Shown: piece after piece, positions 45,060 to 54,429 of the stretch
Position numbering within the stretch: position 1 is the first letter of the stretch
How the letters are laid out: each line of letters starts with the position of its first letter
Source: Vogesella oryzae
GTDB taxonomy: Bacteria > Pseudomonadota > Gammaproteobacteria > Burkholderiales > Chromobacteriaceae
Direction: 5' to 3'
NCBI RefSeq assembly: GCF_902829295.1
Contig: NZ_CADEPL010000021.1
Span: 52,417-116,416 of the forward strand
DNA: 64,000 nucleotides
Program-made: the position numbers and the translations under genes
The notes under the pieces: generated by a model
The model's database searches: none
Told to the model about the DNA's origin: nothing
The model's input: only the letters and a program-made list of their open reading frames with translations

Positions 45060-46301
45060 CTAGTGGCTGGCCGGCTGCAGCGGCTCCACGCTGCGCAGCT
45101 GCCAGGTCAACCACAGGCACAGGGCCAGCAACGCGGCGATCAGGCCGGCCACGCCCAGCCAGCCGTCCAGCCGCCACATCAGGCCGGAGCCGGAGCCGAT
45201 CAGCGCGGAACCGACATAGTAGGAAGTCAGGTAGAACGCCGAGGCCAGACCGCGGGCGTGGCTGGCCCTGCGGCCAACCCAGCTGGCAGCCACCGCGTGG
45301 GCGGCGAAGAAGCCGAAGGTAAACAGACCGACACCGATCACCACCAGCCACAGACTATTGGCCAGGGTCAGCGCCAGTGCCGGCAGCATCAGCGCCACCA
45401 TTTTCCACAACACCTCGCGGCGGCCCAGGCGGTCGGCCATGCGCCCAGCCACCGTGGAGGCTGCCATGCCCACCACATAAAGCAGGAAGATCAGACCGAT
45501 GGTGCTCTGGCTCAGCGCAAACGGCGCCGCCTGCAGGCGGAAGCCCAGATAGTTGTACAGGCTGACAAAGCCGCCCATCAGCATGAAACCCAGCACAAAC
45601 AGCCGCGCCAGACCGGCATCCCGCCAGTGCTGACGGCTATCGGCAATCACCCCGCGCAGCGACACTTGCCGCGCCACGAAACGGCGCGACTCCGGCAGCA
45701 GCTTCCAGAACAGCAAGGCGGTGAAAGTACCCAGCACCGCCTGCGCCAGCATGCCGTTTTGCAGGCCGGCGGCATCGGCCACTACCGAAGCGAGGTAGCG
45801 ACCGCTCATCCCGCCCAGCGCGTTACCGGCAATGTACAGCCCCACCGAACGCCCCAGCGAGCCAGGCTCCAGCTCTTCCGACAGATAGGACAGCGCCAGC
45901 GCCGGCAAACCGGCCATCACCACGCCGAACAAGCCGCGCCACAGCAGCAGCCAGCCGTAGCTGTCGCTGAACGCCGCACACCATGACAGCAGCACGCCCA
46001 GAAACAGCGACGCCACCATCATGCGGGTACGGCCAAAACGTTCGGCCAGCAGGCTGGCGGGAATCAGCATCAGCGCCATCGGCAAGGTCGCTACCGACAG
46101 CACCCCGCTGGAGGCCGCCGGCGACAGGCCGTAGTGTGCGGCCAACATCGGCATCAGCGGCTGGACGCCATACAACAGCGAGAAAGTGGCAAAACCACCG
46201 GTGGCGGCAGCCCAGGTGGCTCGCCACCAGGCAGTGGAGCCGCCGGCATGCGGCTGGGCGGAAAGGTTGGCCGCAGAGGCGGCGCAGGTCGCGCTAGACA
46301 T
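45060..46301 (-). CDS. MFS exporter, YnfM-like, divergent from a LysR gene
   Basis: A 413-aa, 12-helix inner-membrane transporter. The motif A variant after helix 2 is ASLLAERFGRTRMMVASL, and a second one is GRMADRLGRREVLWK. The overall pattern resembles E. coli YnfM (AraJ/arabinose-efflux group), a putative exporter with a divergent LysR neighbour. Two starts are possible: ATG at 46301, which leaves about 100 bp for the shared regulatory region, and ATG at 46376, only 26 bp from the LysR start; I prefer the former. Substrate unknown. Confidence 0.82.
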   Translation of the reverse strand: MSSATCAASAANLSAQPHAGGSTAWWRATWAAATGGFATFSLLYGVQPLMPMLAAHYGLSPAASSGVLSVATLPMALMLIPASLLAERFGRTRMMVASLFLGVLLSWCAAFSDSYGWLLLWRGLFGVVMAGLPALALSYLSEELEPGSLGRSVGLYIAGNALGGMSGRYLASVVADAAGLQNGMLAQAVLGTFTALLFWKLLPESRRFVARQVSLRGVIADSRQHWRDAGLARLFVLGFMLMGGFVSLYNYLGFRLQAAPFALSQSTIGLIFLLYVVGMAASTVAGRMADRLGRREVLWKMVALMLPALALTLANSLWLVVIGVGLFTFGFFAAHAVAASWVGRRASHARGLASAFYLTSYYVGSALIGSGSGLMWRLDGWLGVAGLIAALLALCLWLTWQLRSVEPLQPASH

Positions 46302-46402
46302 CACAACACCACACACAACAGATTCGATACCGCCAGCGTAGGCTGGCAGTAAAACAAGGTCCAATATATATTTCATCGTTTTTTAAGACGAAAAACATAT
46401 CA

Positions 46403-47311
46403 ATGGAACTACGCCATCTGCGCTACTTCGTCGCCGTGGCCGAGGAGCTGCACTTCACCCGCGCCGCGGAACGGCTGCACATCGCCCAGCCGCCGCTAAG
46501 CCAGCAGATTCGCGCACTGGAAGAAGAACTGGGCGTGCAGCTGTTCGAACGCCACCAGCGCGCGGTGCGGCTGACCGTGGCCGGCGAACGCTTTCTGCTG
46601 CGCGCCCGCACCCTGCTGGACGACGCACGGCTGGCGGCCGACGAGGCACGCCGTGCGGCACGCGGCGAGATCGGCGAGCTGCGCATCGGCTTTACCTCGT
46701 CGCTGCCGCTGATGTCGGTGCTGCCGGCGACCCTGCAGCAGTTCCGCGCCCGCCATCCGGAAGTGGCGCTGCATTTTCACGAACTGTTCACCCGCGAGCA
46801 GTTCCAGCAGTTGCGCCAGCGCAAGCTGGATGTCGGCGTGGTGCGTTTCAATCACGACGAGGACACGCCGGGGCTGGAGGTGCGCGAAGTGAAGCGCGAC
46901 CGGCTGAGTGTGGTGCTACCCGCCAGCCACCCGTTGGCCGCGCGCGACAGCATTGCTATTGCCGAACTGGCCGGCGAGCGGATAATCGGCTACCCGGCAG
47001 GCAACGGCAACTGGCTGAATACCCGGCTGCACAGTCTGGCGCGGCAAAACGGCTTCGAGTGGCAGGTACACCAGCTGGCCGGCGAAGCCACCACCCAGAT
47101 CGGCCTGGTGGCCGCCGGACTCGGCATCGCCGTGCTGCCGTCGCCGCTACAATGCGTGCAGCTGCCGGATATCCGCTACCTGCCGCTGCGCGATGCCGAT
47201 GCCTACATGACCCTGGCGGTAGCCTGGCGCCAGCACGACAACTCGCCGCTGGTGACTGCCCTGGTCACCACCCTGCTGGCCATCGGCCAGCAGCAGAACA
47301 CAGCGCGCTAA
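46403..47311 (+). CDS. LysR-type transcriptional regulator
   Basis: A 302-aa regulator. The N-terminal winged helix ([35 protein letters not shown]...) is typical, and the effector-binding domain runs from about 90 to 295 ([18 protein letters not shown]). The group resembles BenM/CatM/YnfL-like regulators of aromatic or drug-related genes. It is divergent from an MFS exporter, its likely target, with the operator in the AT-rich gap 46302-46402, where TCGT-N8-ACGA (46376-46391) is one weak palindrome. The cysteine-synthase-like gene follows 61 bp downstream and may also be controlled by it. Confidence 0.93.
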   Translation: MELRHLRYFVAVAEELHFTRAAERLHIAQPPLSQQIRALEEELGVQLFERHQRAVRLTVAGERFLLRARTLLDDARLAADEARRAARGEIGELRIGFTSSLPLMSVLPATLQQFRARHPEVALHFHELFTREQFQQLRQRKLDVGVVRFNHDEDTPGLEVREVKRDRLSVVLPASHPLAARDSIAIAELAGERIIGYPAGNGNWLNTRLHSLARQNGFEWQVHQLAGEATTQIGLVAAGLGIAVLPSPLQCVQLPDIRYLPLRDADAYMTLAVAWRQHDNSPLVTALVTTLLAIGQQQNTAR

Positions 47312-47372
47312 GCACGGCGGCCAACCTTGCCGCCATGCACGCAACCAGCACAACACCATAACGGAGATACTC

Positions 47373-48437
47373 ATGAGAACCTGGCTGATGCAGGCCGTGC
47401 GCAAGATCGAGGCGGACTTCAACCGCTCCAGCGACACCCACCTGATTCCGCTGCAGATTCCGTCGGCACCCGACATCCAGCTGTATTTCAAGGACGAGTC
47501 CACCCACCCCACCGGCAGCCTCAAGCACCGGCTGGCGCGCTCGCTGTTCCTGTATGCCCTGTCCAATGGCTGGATCAGGGAAGGCACGCCGGTGATCGAG
47601 GCCTCCAGCGGCAGCACCGCGGTGTCGGAAGCCTACTTCGCCCGTCTGCTGGGGCTGCCGTTCATTGCGGTAATGCCGGCCACGACCTCGCAGGAAAAGA
47701 TCCGCGCCATCGAGTTCTACGGCGGCCGCTGCCATCTGGTCACCGACCCGGCCACCATCTACGACGAATCCATGCGCCTGGCACATGAGCTGAACGGCCA
47801 CTACATGGATCAGTTCACCTATGCCGAGCGTGCCACCGACTGGCGTGGCAACAACAATATCGCCGACACCATCTTCAAACAGATGGCGCTGGAGCCGCAT
47901 CCGGAACCGACATGGATCATCAATGGCGCCGGCACCGGCGGCACCAGTGCCACCTTTGGCCGCTACGTGCGCTACCAGCAGAAAAACACCCAGATTTGCG
48001 TGGTGGACCCGGAGAACTCGGCGTTCTACGCCAGCTATGAAAGCGGTGACGCCGGCTGCACCTGCGAGGGCGGCTCCGGCGTGGAAGGTATCGGCCGCCC
48101 GCGGGTGGAACCGTCGTTCATCCCGACGGTGATCGACCGCATGATCCGCGTACCCAACGTCGCCAGCTACGCCGCGATCCACTTTCTGGAAGAAGTGCTG
48201 GGCCGCAAGTGCGGCGGCTCCACCGGCACCAACTTCTACGGCGTCTGCGTGCTGATGGACGAGATGCTGCGTCGTGGCGAGAGCGGCAGCATCGTCACGC
48301 TGATCTGCGACGACGGCAACCGCTACCTGAACAGCTACTACGACGCCGGCTGGCTGGCGGCGGGCGGTTACGACATCCAGCCGTGGCTGCAACGCTACCG
48401 CCAGTTCTTCCACAACGGCCAGTGGTCGCTCGGCTAG
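47373..48437 (+). CDS. PLP-dependent cysteine synthase-family protein (Cds1-like)
   Basis: A 354-aa fold-type II PLP enzyme. The Schiff-base Lys is in [15 protein letters not shown], the substrate loop is [13 protein letters not shown], and the phosphate-binding loop is [15 protein letters not shown]. These are the marks of the CysK/CysM/CBS group, but the C-terminal part ([19 protein letters not shown]) and the length fit the L-cysteine desulfhydrase-like subgroup, which breaks cysteine down to sulfide, pyruvate and ammonia. Synthase or desulfhydrase activity cannot be settled here. ATG at 47373 has GGAG seven bases before it. It follows the LysR gene on the same strand. Confidence 0.85.
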   Translation: MRTWLMQAVRKIEADFNRSSDTHLIPLQIPSAPDIQLYFKDESTHPTGSLKHRLARSLFLYALSNGWIREGTPVIEASSGSTAVSEAYFARLLGLPFIAVMPATTSQEKIRAIEFYGGRCHLVTDPATIYDESMRLAHELNGHYMDQFTYAERATDWRGNNNIADTIFKQMALEPHPEPTWIINGAGTGGTSATFGRYVRYQQKNTQICVVDPENSAFYASYESGDAGCTCEGGSGVEGIGRPRVEPSFIPTVIDRMIRVPNVASYAAIHFLEEVLGRKCGGSTGTNFYGVCVLMDEMLRRGESGSIVTLICDDGNRYLNSYYDAGWLAAGGYDIQPWLQRYRQFFHNGQWSLG

Positions 48438-48584
48438 GAATGCGGCCAACCATGCCAGCTGAATGCAGCATGCCGCGGGTGGAACGTCTACGCTGGAAGC
48501 AAGCACTACCCGCTGCCGGCACACGACCAGACGCCTTCACCTGGCCGGCATGATGACCAACCGTTGCCCCAGCAAGGATATGCA

Positions 48585-49277
48585 ATGCCCCGCTGCCTGC
48601 CCGCCCTCGCGCTGTTCTGCCTGCTGCCGCTGGCCCATGCCCAGCAGGCACAACTGCAGATCGCCATCGACGCCAACAATCCGCCATTCATGTACGCCGA
48701 CCGCAGCGGCCGGCCGGCCGGCTTGTATGCCGAGCAGCTGCAGGCACTGTCCAAACGCAGCGGCATCGCCATCAGCATCGAGGCGATGCCGTGGAAGCGG
48801 GCGCTGGCGTATCTGGAGCGCGGCAGCCACGGTGTAGCCGGCATCTACAGCAATGCGGAGCGGCAGAAACGCTACCTGTTCAGCAAACCGCTGCACCAGG
48901 AAGTGCTGATGGTTTACGGCCGCAAGTCCGCCGGCACCCCGCGCTACAGCAGCATTGCCAGCTTCGGCGGCCGCCGCGTCGGCGTGCTGTCCGGCTGGTT
49001 CTATTCCGAGGAGTTCAGCAAGGCGCGCGACAGCGGCGCACTGCAGGCCGACGAGGCCAGCCGCGACGCGCAGAACGTGGAAAAGCTCAGGCTCGGCCGG
49101 CTGGACTACATGATCGGCATCCGCGAGAGCATCGCGCCACTGATGGCAGACCAGCTGGAAGAGCTGGGAGTGTTTGCCACCAATCCCACCTATATTGCCC
49201 TGCCGCGTAGTGCGGCCAACCTGCAGCTGTTACAGCGCATCAACCAGGCACTGCCGCCAGTAGGCGACGCGCCCTGA
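48585..49277 (+). CDS. Periplasmic solute-binding protein, family 3
   Basis: A 230-aa secreted protein with a clear signal peptide (MPRCLPALALFCLLPLAHA, cut before QQ). The rest is the type 3 binding fold: NNPPFMYADRSGRPAGLYAEQL at the N-terminal lobe and SFGGRRVGVLSGWFY in the hinge. It is short for a transporter-linked amino-acid binding protein, and no permease or ATPase genes are near; many such orphan proteins in this group occur alone in Chromobacteriaceae-type genomes. ATG at 48585 has AAGGA eight bases upstream. Ligand unknown. Confidence 0.82.
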   Translation: MPRCLPALALFCLLPLAHAQQAQLQIAIDANNPPFMYADRSGRPAGLYAEQLQALSKRSGIAISIEAMPWKRALAYLERGSHGVAGIYSNAERQKRYLFSKPLHQEVLMVYGRKSAGTPRYSSIASFGGRRVGVLSGWFYSEEFSKARDSGALQADEASRDAQNVEKLRLGRLDYMIGIRESIAPLMADQLEELGVFATNPTYIALPRSAANLQLLQRINQALPPVGDAP

Positions 49278-49589
49278 AGCGCCGGCACGACCCGGCCCGG
49301 CCGCACGCGGCGGCGCGGCTGTCATCAAGTCAGTACAGCCTTAATAATTGTTAGCAGCTTTCCACTAGGGCCGGCGCCCGTCCTGGCTTATGCTCGGAAT
49401 GCCTGCGCCACCGGCTGTGCGCCAAGCCTGTCCGACAGGCCGACCCTGCCAGCCATGGTGGCAACAAGCGGCACCCTTGCTGCCGCCACCCTCCCCCGCG
49501 AGCGGGGCCATCGCCGCCACGCCGGCCGCCAGGCACCAGATTCCGGGTATGCCCGCTACGGGACTACCCCTGCCAATTCGGAGAACACC
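49278..49589. other. Gene-free stretch upstream of the lipoprotein gene
   Basis: Some 312 bp with no convincing gene: the open frames here lack ribosome binding sites and resemble no protein. An AT-rich patch (about 49342-49362) within GC-rich flanks is the best place for a promoter of the small lipoprotein gene, but no hexamer pair is clear. Confidence 0.5.
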
Positions 49590-49829
49590 ATGAGAACCCT
49601 GTTAATCGCCCTGATCGCCGCAGGCAGCCTGTCTGCCTGTGTAGTGCAGCCGGCCCGCGTGCAACTGCGCTCGCCCATCGTGCTGGAACCTGCCCGCATC
49701 GTCGTGCCGGTATACGGCGATGACGGCGGCCACCATCACTGGCATGGCGACGACGACGGGCGCGGTTACTACTACGACTACCGCGGTGGCTTCTGCCCAC
49801 CGGGACAGGCAATGAAAGGCCGTTGCTGA
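49590..49829 (+). CDS. Small His/Asp-rich lipoprotein
   Basis: A 79-aa predicted lipoprotein. The signal MRTLLIALIAAGSLSAC ends in the lipobox LSAC (Cys17). The mature part is short, with a central metal-binding-like cluster GGHHHWHGDDDGRGYYYDY and two further Cys near the end (FCPPGQAMKGRC). I do not recognise a named family. The His and Asp cluster could bind Ni, Cu or Zn in the periplasm; this is inference. ATG at 49590 has GGAGA upstream. A strong terminator follows, so it is probably a single-gene transcript. Confidence 0.75.
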   Translation: MRTLLIALIAAGSLSACVVQPARVQLRSPIVLEPARIVVPVYGDDGGHHHWHGDDDGRGYYYDYRGGFCPPGQAMKGRC

Positions 49830-49852
49830 ACGTTGGCCGCCGACACGCAACC

Positions 49853-49875
49853 GCCGCCCCTTGGGCGGCTTTTTT
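49853..49875 (+). terminator. Terminator of the small lipoprotein gene
   Basis: GCCGCCC (49853-49859) and GGGCGGC (49863-49869) with loop CTT, followed by six T residues. Confidence 0.9.
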
Positions 49876-49890
49876 CATGCTGCGCCACGA

Positions 49891-49906
49891 TTGGTATCGA
49901 TACCAA
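49891..49906. promoter_or_regulatory. Perfect 16-bp palindrome, LacI-family-like operator
   Basis: TTGGTATCGATACCAA is fully palindromic with a central CG, the layout of LacI/GalR-family operators. It lies 203 bp before the alcohol dehydrogenase start and 15 bp after the previous terminator. No LacI-type gene is in the window. Confidence 0.45.
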
Positions 49907-50108
49907 GCAAAAACAATCTCTGTCAGCAATAGCGGCCACCGGTGACGGGCAAGCATGCACCGTCAGCCGCCAGCAGAGCACCGCAGCGAGCGTAAGCAGC
50001 AACACGCGGCAACTTCAAAACAGGATTTTGCTTGATATGGCGCAAGAAGGCACAGAGCGGAAAGCGTAGCCTGACGGCATGAAATCGTTTCCATGAAAGG
50101 ACAAGAAA

Positions 50109-51239
50109 ATGGCTGTCAGCGAATTCCACATCCCTGCCCTCAACCTGATGGGCGCCGGTAGCGTACAGAAGGCGGTCGACGCGATGCAGGCCCGTGGCCT
50201 GCGCCGTACGCTGATCGTGACCGACGGCGGCCTGGTCAAAGCCGGCCTGGTGGCGCAAGTACAAAACCAGTTGGCCGCAGCGGATATCCAGTCTTTCGTG
50301 TTCGATGGCGTGCAGCCCAACCCGACCACCGCCAACGTGGGCGCCGGTCTGGCGCTGCTGCAGGATAAAGCCTGCGACAGCGTGATTTCGCTGGGTGGCG
50401 GCTCCCCGCACGACTGCGCCAAGGCCATCGCGCTGGTGGCGGTGAACGGCGGCAAAATCCAGGATTATGAAGGCGTGGACAAATCGGCCAAGCCGCAGCT
50501 GCCGCTGGTGGCGATAAATCCCACCGCCGGTACCGCCAGCGAGATGACCCGCTTCTGCATCATTACCGACGAGTCGCGCCACATCAAAATGGCCATCGTC
50601 GACAAGCACACCACCCCCGTGCTGTCGGTGAACGACCCGGAAACCATGCTCGGCATGCCGGCCAGCCTGACCGCCGCCACCGGCATGGACGCACTGACCC
50701 ACGCGGTGGAAGCGTATGTATCGACCGCGGCCACCCCCATTACCGACGCCTGCGCACTGAAGGCAGTGAGCCTGATTGCGGCCAACCTGCGCACCGCCGT
50801 CAGCAACGGCCAGGACATGGCAGCGCGCGAACAGATGGCCTATGCCCAGTTCCTGGCCGGCATGGCGTTCAACAATGCGTCGCTGGGCTATGTGCATGCG
50901 ATGGCGCACCAGCTGGGCGGCTTCTACGATCTGCCGCACGGCGTGTGCAACGCGGTGCTGCTGCCGCACGTGCAAGCGTTCAATGCCCGCGTGGCGTCGG
51001 CCCGTCTGGCAGATGTCGCCGTGGCACTGGGTGCCGAGCCAAGCGCCGAGGCGGCACTGGCGGCCATCCGCCAGCTGGCGGCCGATGTCGGCATCCCGGC
51101 CGGTCTGACCCAGCTGGGAGTGAAGGACGCGGACATCCCGACGCTGGCGGCCAACGCACTGAAAGACGCCTGCGGCCTGACCAACCCGGTGCAGCCTAGC
51201 CAGGCCGAGGTGGAAGCGATCTACCGCGCCGCACTGTAA
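50109..51239 (+). CDS. Iron-containing alcohol dehydrogenase
   Basis: A 376-aa group III dehydrogenase (YiaY/AdhB/FucO type), oxidising or reducing small alcohols or aldehydes with NAD. The nucleotide motif is [16 protein letters not shown]. Metal ligands are in [14 protein letters not shown] (Asp and His) and [23 protein letters not shown] (two His). ATG at 50109 has AAAGGA nine bases upstream. Upstream there is an LacI-like palindrome (49891) and a weak FNR-like sequence (TTGAT-N4-CGCAA, 50032-50045). Ethanol or another fermentation alcohol is a fair guess for the substrate. The gene stands alone between terminators. Confidence 0.92.
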   Translation: MAVSEFHIPALNLMGAGSVQKAVDAMQARGLRRTLIVTDGGLVKAGLVAQVQNQLAAADIQSFVFDGVQPNPTTANVGAGLALLQDKACDSVISLGGGSPHDCAKAIALVAVNGGKIQDYEGVDKSAKPQLPLVAINPTAGTASEMTRFCIITDESRHIKMAIVDKHTTPVLSVNDPETMLGMPASLTAATGMDALTHAVEAYVSTAATPITDACALKAVSLIAANLRTAVSNGQDMAAREQMAYAQFLAGMAFNNASLGYVHAMAHQLGGFYDLPHGVCNAVLLPHVQAFNARVASARLADVAVALGAEPSAEAALAAIRQLAADVGIPAGLTQLGVKDADIPTLAANALKDACGLTNPVQPSQAEVEAIYRAAL

Positions 51240-51304
51240 GCCCGCCATCACGCCCCCGCCCTGGTCGACAGGCCGGGCCAAGCGCACAAGACGACAGCCA
51301 TGAA

Positions 51305-51334
51305 AAAGCCGCCCCGAGGGGCGGCTTTGTTTTC
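51305..51334. terminator. Bidirectional terminator between the alcohol dehydrogenase and nrdJ
   Basis: AAAGCCGCCCC (51305-51315) and GGGGCGGCTTT (51318-51328) form an 11-bp stem with T-rich sequence after it on the plus strand and A-rich sequence before it. Confidence 0.85.
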
Positions 51335-51346
51335 CGCGATCAGCCG

Positions 51347-54238
51347 CTAGCCGCAGGCGCCGACGTGGCCGCAGGCGGTGCAGAACTCGCAGCCGTCCTT
51401 CTTGATCAGCGCGCGGTTGCCGCATTCCGGGCAGGCCTTGCCGGCCATCTGCGCCGGCGCCACGCTGACCACCGCGCTTTCAAACAGGTCGCCCTGCTCC
51501 GGCACCATTACCCCCATTTCCTCCACCGGCACACCGTCCTCGCTAAGGATGCCCAGCATGGCGTAGCGGTGAATCACCAGCCGCGCCAGGTAGGCCTCGG
51601 TGGACGGCCAGCTCTGCGACTTGTCGCTGCCCGGGGTGCGTGCGAAGAAGTCGGCCTGCGGCTCGGCATAGCTCAGCAGCTTGCGCAGCTTCATACCGAT
51701 CCACGCCGGGTCGATCACCCGCATGTCGAGGCTGAGCATCTTGCACAGCCCGTCCAGCTCGCGCGGGTAATGGCCGGCCAGCCACAGCGAGTACGGCCGG
51801 CGCTGGCCGTTGGGCAGTACCAGCTCCTTCACGAACAGCACGAAGTCGTCGCCCGTCTGCGGGTTGTTCACGTCCACCGACCAGCTGATGGTGCCGTCGG
51901 TGCCGGATTTCGGCTCCTTGCGCGCAAACAGCGCGTCCATCACCGGGGTGGCATCGCCGGCGGCCAACGTCAGCGCCCCCAGTTGCTCGACGCGGTGCTT
52001 CACCACCCGCCCCAGCGCGGCGGCGGCGGCGCTGCTACCCACCGGACCATCACCCAATTCTGCACGGTAGTGGCGGTCACCGCGGGTGGCGGCCAGCGCG
52101 TCCAGCTTGGCCCCCAGCCAGGCGCGGTCGCGGCAACGCATGTCCATCGACAGTGTCTTGGCAATCGCCCCCAGGCCGCGCGGCACGTCGCCGTTGACCC
52201 AGCATTCGAACGGCAGTGGCGCTTCGCCCGGCTGCTGGCCTTCGATATGGCCGACCATCACCGCGAAGTCGCCCTCCTCGCCTTCCACCATGAAGGTCCA
52301 CGACGGGTTGCCATGCTTGAGCTTGGGACGGTGCGGCCATTTCAGGCTGGCCAGTGCCGGGCTGGGCGCGGTATTCAGCGTGATGCGGCGGTCCGGGTCG
52401 TTCTGGTTGCCCAGGTCCTGCGGCAGCTGCTGGCTGCCTGCGCTGCCAGACGCAGGGTTGGCCGCAGGCGTCGGCTCCACCGACAGCACCGAACCCAGCA
52501 CGCTGTTGGGGCGATAGGTGGTGATGCCCTTCAGCCCGGCACGCCAGGCCTCCAGGTACAGGCTTTCGAAGTCGGAAAACGGGTAATCCGCCGGCACGTT
52601 CACGGTCTTGGAGATGGCGGTATCCACGTACGGCGCCACCGCCGCCACCATGCGCATGTGGTCCAGCGCGCTCATTTGCAGTGCGCTGACGAAGTAATCC
52701 GGCAGCGCATTGGTATCGCCGCCCTGCATGCGGTACACGCGGTAGGCATGGTCTTCCACCAGGTATTCCTGCTGCGTGCCGTCAGCCATGCGCTTCTTGC
52801 GGGTGTAGTACCAGCTGAACGGCGGCTCGATGCCGTTGGAGGCGTTGTCGGCAAACGCCAGCGAGATGGTGCCGGTGGGCGCAATGGATAGCAGGTGCGA
52901 GTTGCGGATGCCGTGTTTGCGGATACGCGCCTTGATTTTGTCCGGCAGGCGGCTGGCGCAGTGCGGCGCCGCCAAGTATTTGTCGGCGTCGAACAGCGGG
53001 AAGGCGCCCTTTTCAATGGCCAGATCCACCGAGGCGTCGTAGGCGGCGTCGCGCATGTGTTCGGAGATGCTGGCGGCCAACCTGCGGCCTTCTTCGCTGT
53101 CGTAGCGCACCCCCAGCATGATCAGCGCATCGCCCAGGCCGGTAAAACCCAGGCCAACACGGCGCTTGTTCTGCGCCTCGCGCTGCTGCTCCTGCAGCGG
53201 CCACACGGTGAGATCCAGCACGTTGTCCAGCATGCGGATCGACATGCGCACCACCTTCTCGAACGCCTTGTAGTCGAAGTTGGCCGCCGAGCCGAACGGC
53301 TGGCGCACGAACTTGCACAGATTGACCGAGCCCAGGTCGCAACAGCCGTAGTCCGGCAGCGGCTGCTCGCCGCAGGGGTTGGTGGACTCGATCACCTCGC
53401 AGTAGGACAGGTTGTTGTCGGCGTTGATCTTGCTCATGAACAGCACGCCCGGCTCGGCGTGGTCATAGGTGGAGTGCATGATCTGCTGCCACAGCTCGCG
53501 GGCACGCACCTTGCGGTATACCCACAAGCCATCGGCGCGCTGGTAACTGTCGGGGAAGGCATCATTGGCTGGCGCCACCGCGTGGGTCAGCTCCCAGTCG
53601 CCATCCGCGTCCACTGCCTGCATGAAGGCGTCGGACACGCCCACCGAGATATTGAAGTTGGCCAGGTCGCCCTGGTCCTTGGCGTGGATGAAGGCTTCGA
53701 TGTCCGGGTGGCTGACGTCCAGCACGCCCATCTGCGCACCGCGGCGCGCGCCGGCGGATTCCACCGTTTCGCAGCTGCGGTCAAACACCCGCATATACGA
53801 TACCGGGCCGGAAGCGCGGCTGTTGGTACCCTTCACCCGCGCACCCTTGGGACGGATGCGACTGAAGTTGTAGCCGACGCCACCACCGCGGCGCATGGTC
53901 TCGGCCGATTGCAGCAGTGCTTCGTAAATACCGACCTTGCCGTTCTCCGACTCGGACACCGCATCGCCCACTGGCTGCACGAAGCAGTTGATCAGCGTGG
54001 CCTTGAGGTCGGTACCGGCGGCGGAATTGATGCGGCCACCGGGAATGAAACCGCCATCCAGCGCCTCGAAAAACAGCGGGGCGAAACGTTGCGGATCCTG
54101 CTCCAGCGCAGCCAGTGCCTGCGCCACGCGCTGACGCACTTCCGTTACCGACTGTTCGCCGTTCTTGGCGTACTTTTCCAGCAAGACTTCGCGTGAAATA
54201 TCCTGTTCCGCAAACACGGCATTGTTATCCCGGTTCAT
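51347..54238 (-). CDS. nrdJ: Adenosylcobalamin-dependent ribonucleotide reductase (class II)
   Basis: A 963-aa enzyme that makes deoxyribonucleotides with or without oxygen, using adenosylcobalamin to form the thiyl radical. Visible parts: the N-terminal region with [30 protein letters not shown], the active-site loop [14 protein letters not shown] (Cys and Glu), [10 protein letters not shown], then two TSCPD-type repeats (about 620-720 and 775-890) and a C-terminal Cys-rich end ([24 protein letters not shown]) that probably passes electrons from thioredoxin. ATG at 54238. Two NrdR-like boxes lie immediately upstream. It is the second adenosylcobalamin-dependent protein of the window beside the CarH-like regulator. 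Confidence 0.95.
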   Translation of the reverse strand: MNRDNNAVFAEQDISREVLLEKYAKNGEQSVTEVRQRVAQALAALEQDPQRFAPLFFEALDGGFIPGGRINSAAGTDLKATLINCFVQPVGDAVSESENGKVGIYEALLQSAETMRRGGGVGYNFSRIRPKGARVKGTNSRASGPVSYMRVFDRSCETVESAGARRGAQMGVLDVSHPDIEAFIHAKDQGDLANFNISVGVSDAFMQAVDADGDWELTHAVAPANDAFPDSYQRADGLWVYRKVRARELWQQIMHSTYDHAEPGVLFMSKINADNNLSYCEVIESTNPCGEQPLPDYGCCDLGSVNLCKFVRQPFGSAANFDYKAFEKVVRMSIRMLDNVLDLTVWPLQEQQREAQNKRRVGLGFTGLGDALIMLGVRYDSEEGRRLAASISEHMRDAAYDASVDLAIEKGAFPLFDADKYLAAPHCASRLPDKIKARIRKHGIRNSHLLSIAPTGTISLAFADNASNGIEPPFSWYYTRKKRMADGTQQEYLVEDHAYRVYRMQGGDTNALPDYFVSALQMSALDHMRMVAAVAPYVDTAISKTVNVPADYPFSDFESLYLEAWRAGLKGITTYRPNSVLGSVLSVEPTPAANPASGSAGSQQLPQDLGNQNDPDRRITLNTAPSPALASLKWPHRPKLKHGNPSWTFMVEGEEGDFAVMVGHIEGQQPGEAPLPFECWVNGDVPRGLGAIAKTLSMDMRCRDRAWLGAKLDALAATRGDRHYRAELGDGPVGSSAAAAALGRVVKHRVEQLGALTLAAGDATPVMDALFARKEPKSGTDGTISWSVDVNNPQTGDDFVLFVKELVLPNGQRRPYSLWLAGHYPRELDGLCKMLSLDMRVIDPAWIGMKLRKLLSYAEPQADFFARTPGSDKSQSWPSTEAYLARLVIHRYAMLGILSEDGVPVEEMGVMVPEQGDLFESAVVSVAPAQMAGKACPECGNRALIKKDGCEFCTACGHVGACG

Positions 54239-54248
54239 GCCACCTCCG

Positions 54249-54293
54249 CTAGATGTGGTGTCAGAAAAAAAGCAGTCTAACTAGATACAGTGT
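54249..54293 (-). promoter_or_regulatory. Tandem NrdR boxes upstream of nrdJ
   Basis: CTAGATGTGGTGT (54249-54261) and CTAGATACAGTGT (54281-54293) start exactly 32 bp apart, about three helical turns. On the coding strand they read ACACCACATCTAG and ACACTGTATCTAG, close to the NrdR box consensus ACACwAnATATwGTGT. Paired boxes at about 31-32 bp are the classic arrangement for the ATP/dATP-sensing repressor NrdR. Confidence 0.75.
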
Positions 54294-54383
54294 CCCATGC
54301 CCTTGATATTAGGCAATGCTGCCCTAGCGGACAGCCTGCGGCCAACCCGGTGCGGCAGTACTGCAACAGCCATGCAAAACGAC

Positions 54384-54414
54384 TGCGGCCGGACTGTCAT
54401 CCAGTCCGGCCGCA
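54384..54414 (-). terminator. Terminator of the DUF748 gene
   Basis: TGCGGCCGGACTG (54384-54396) and CAGTCCGGCCGCA (54402-54414) form a 13-bp stem with a 5-nt loop, 15 bp after the DUF748 stop on the minus strand, followed there by a short T run (GTCGTTTTGC). Confidence 0.75.
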
Positions 54415-54429
54415 TGGTCAAACACCTGC

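Noticed and set aside
50032..50045. FNR box upstream of the alcohol dehydrogenase
   Set aside because: TTGAT-N4-CGCAA matches only eight of ten positions with both misses in one arm; too weak to list as a site.
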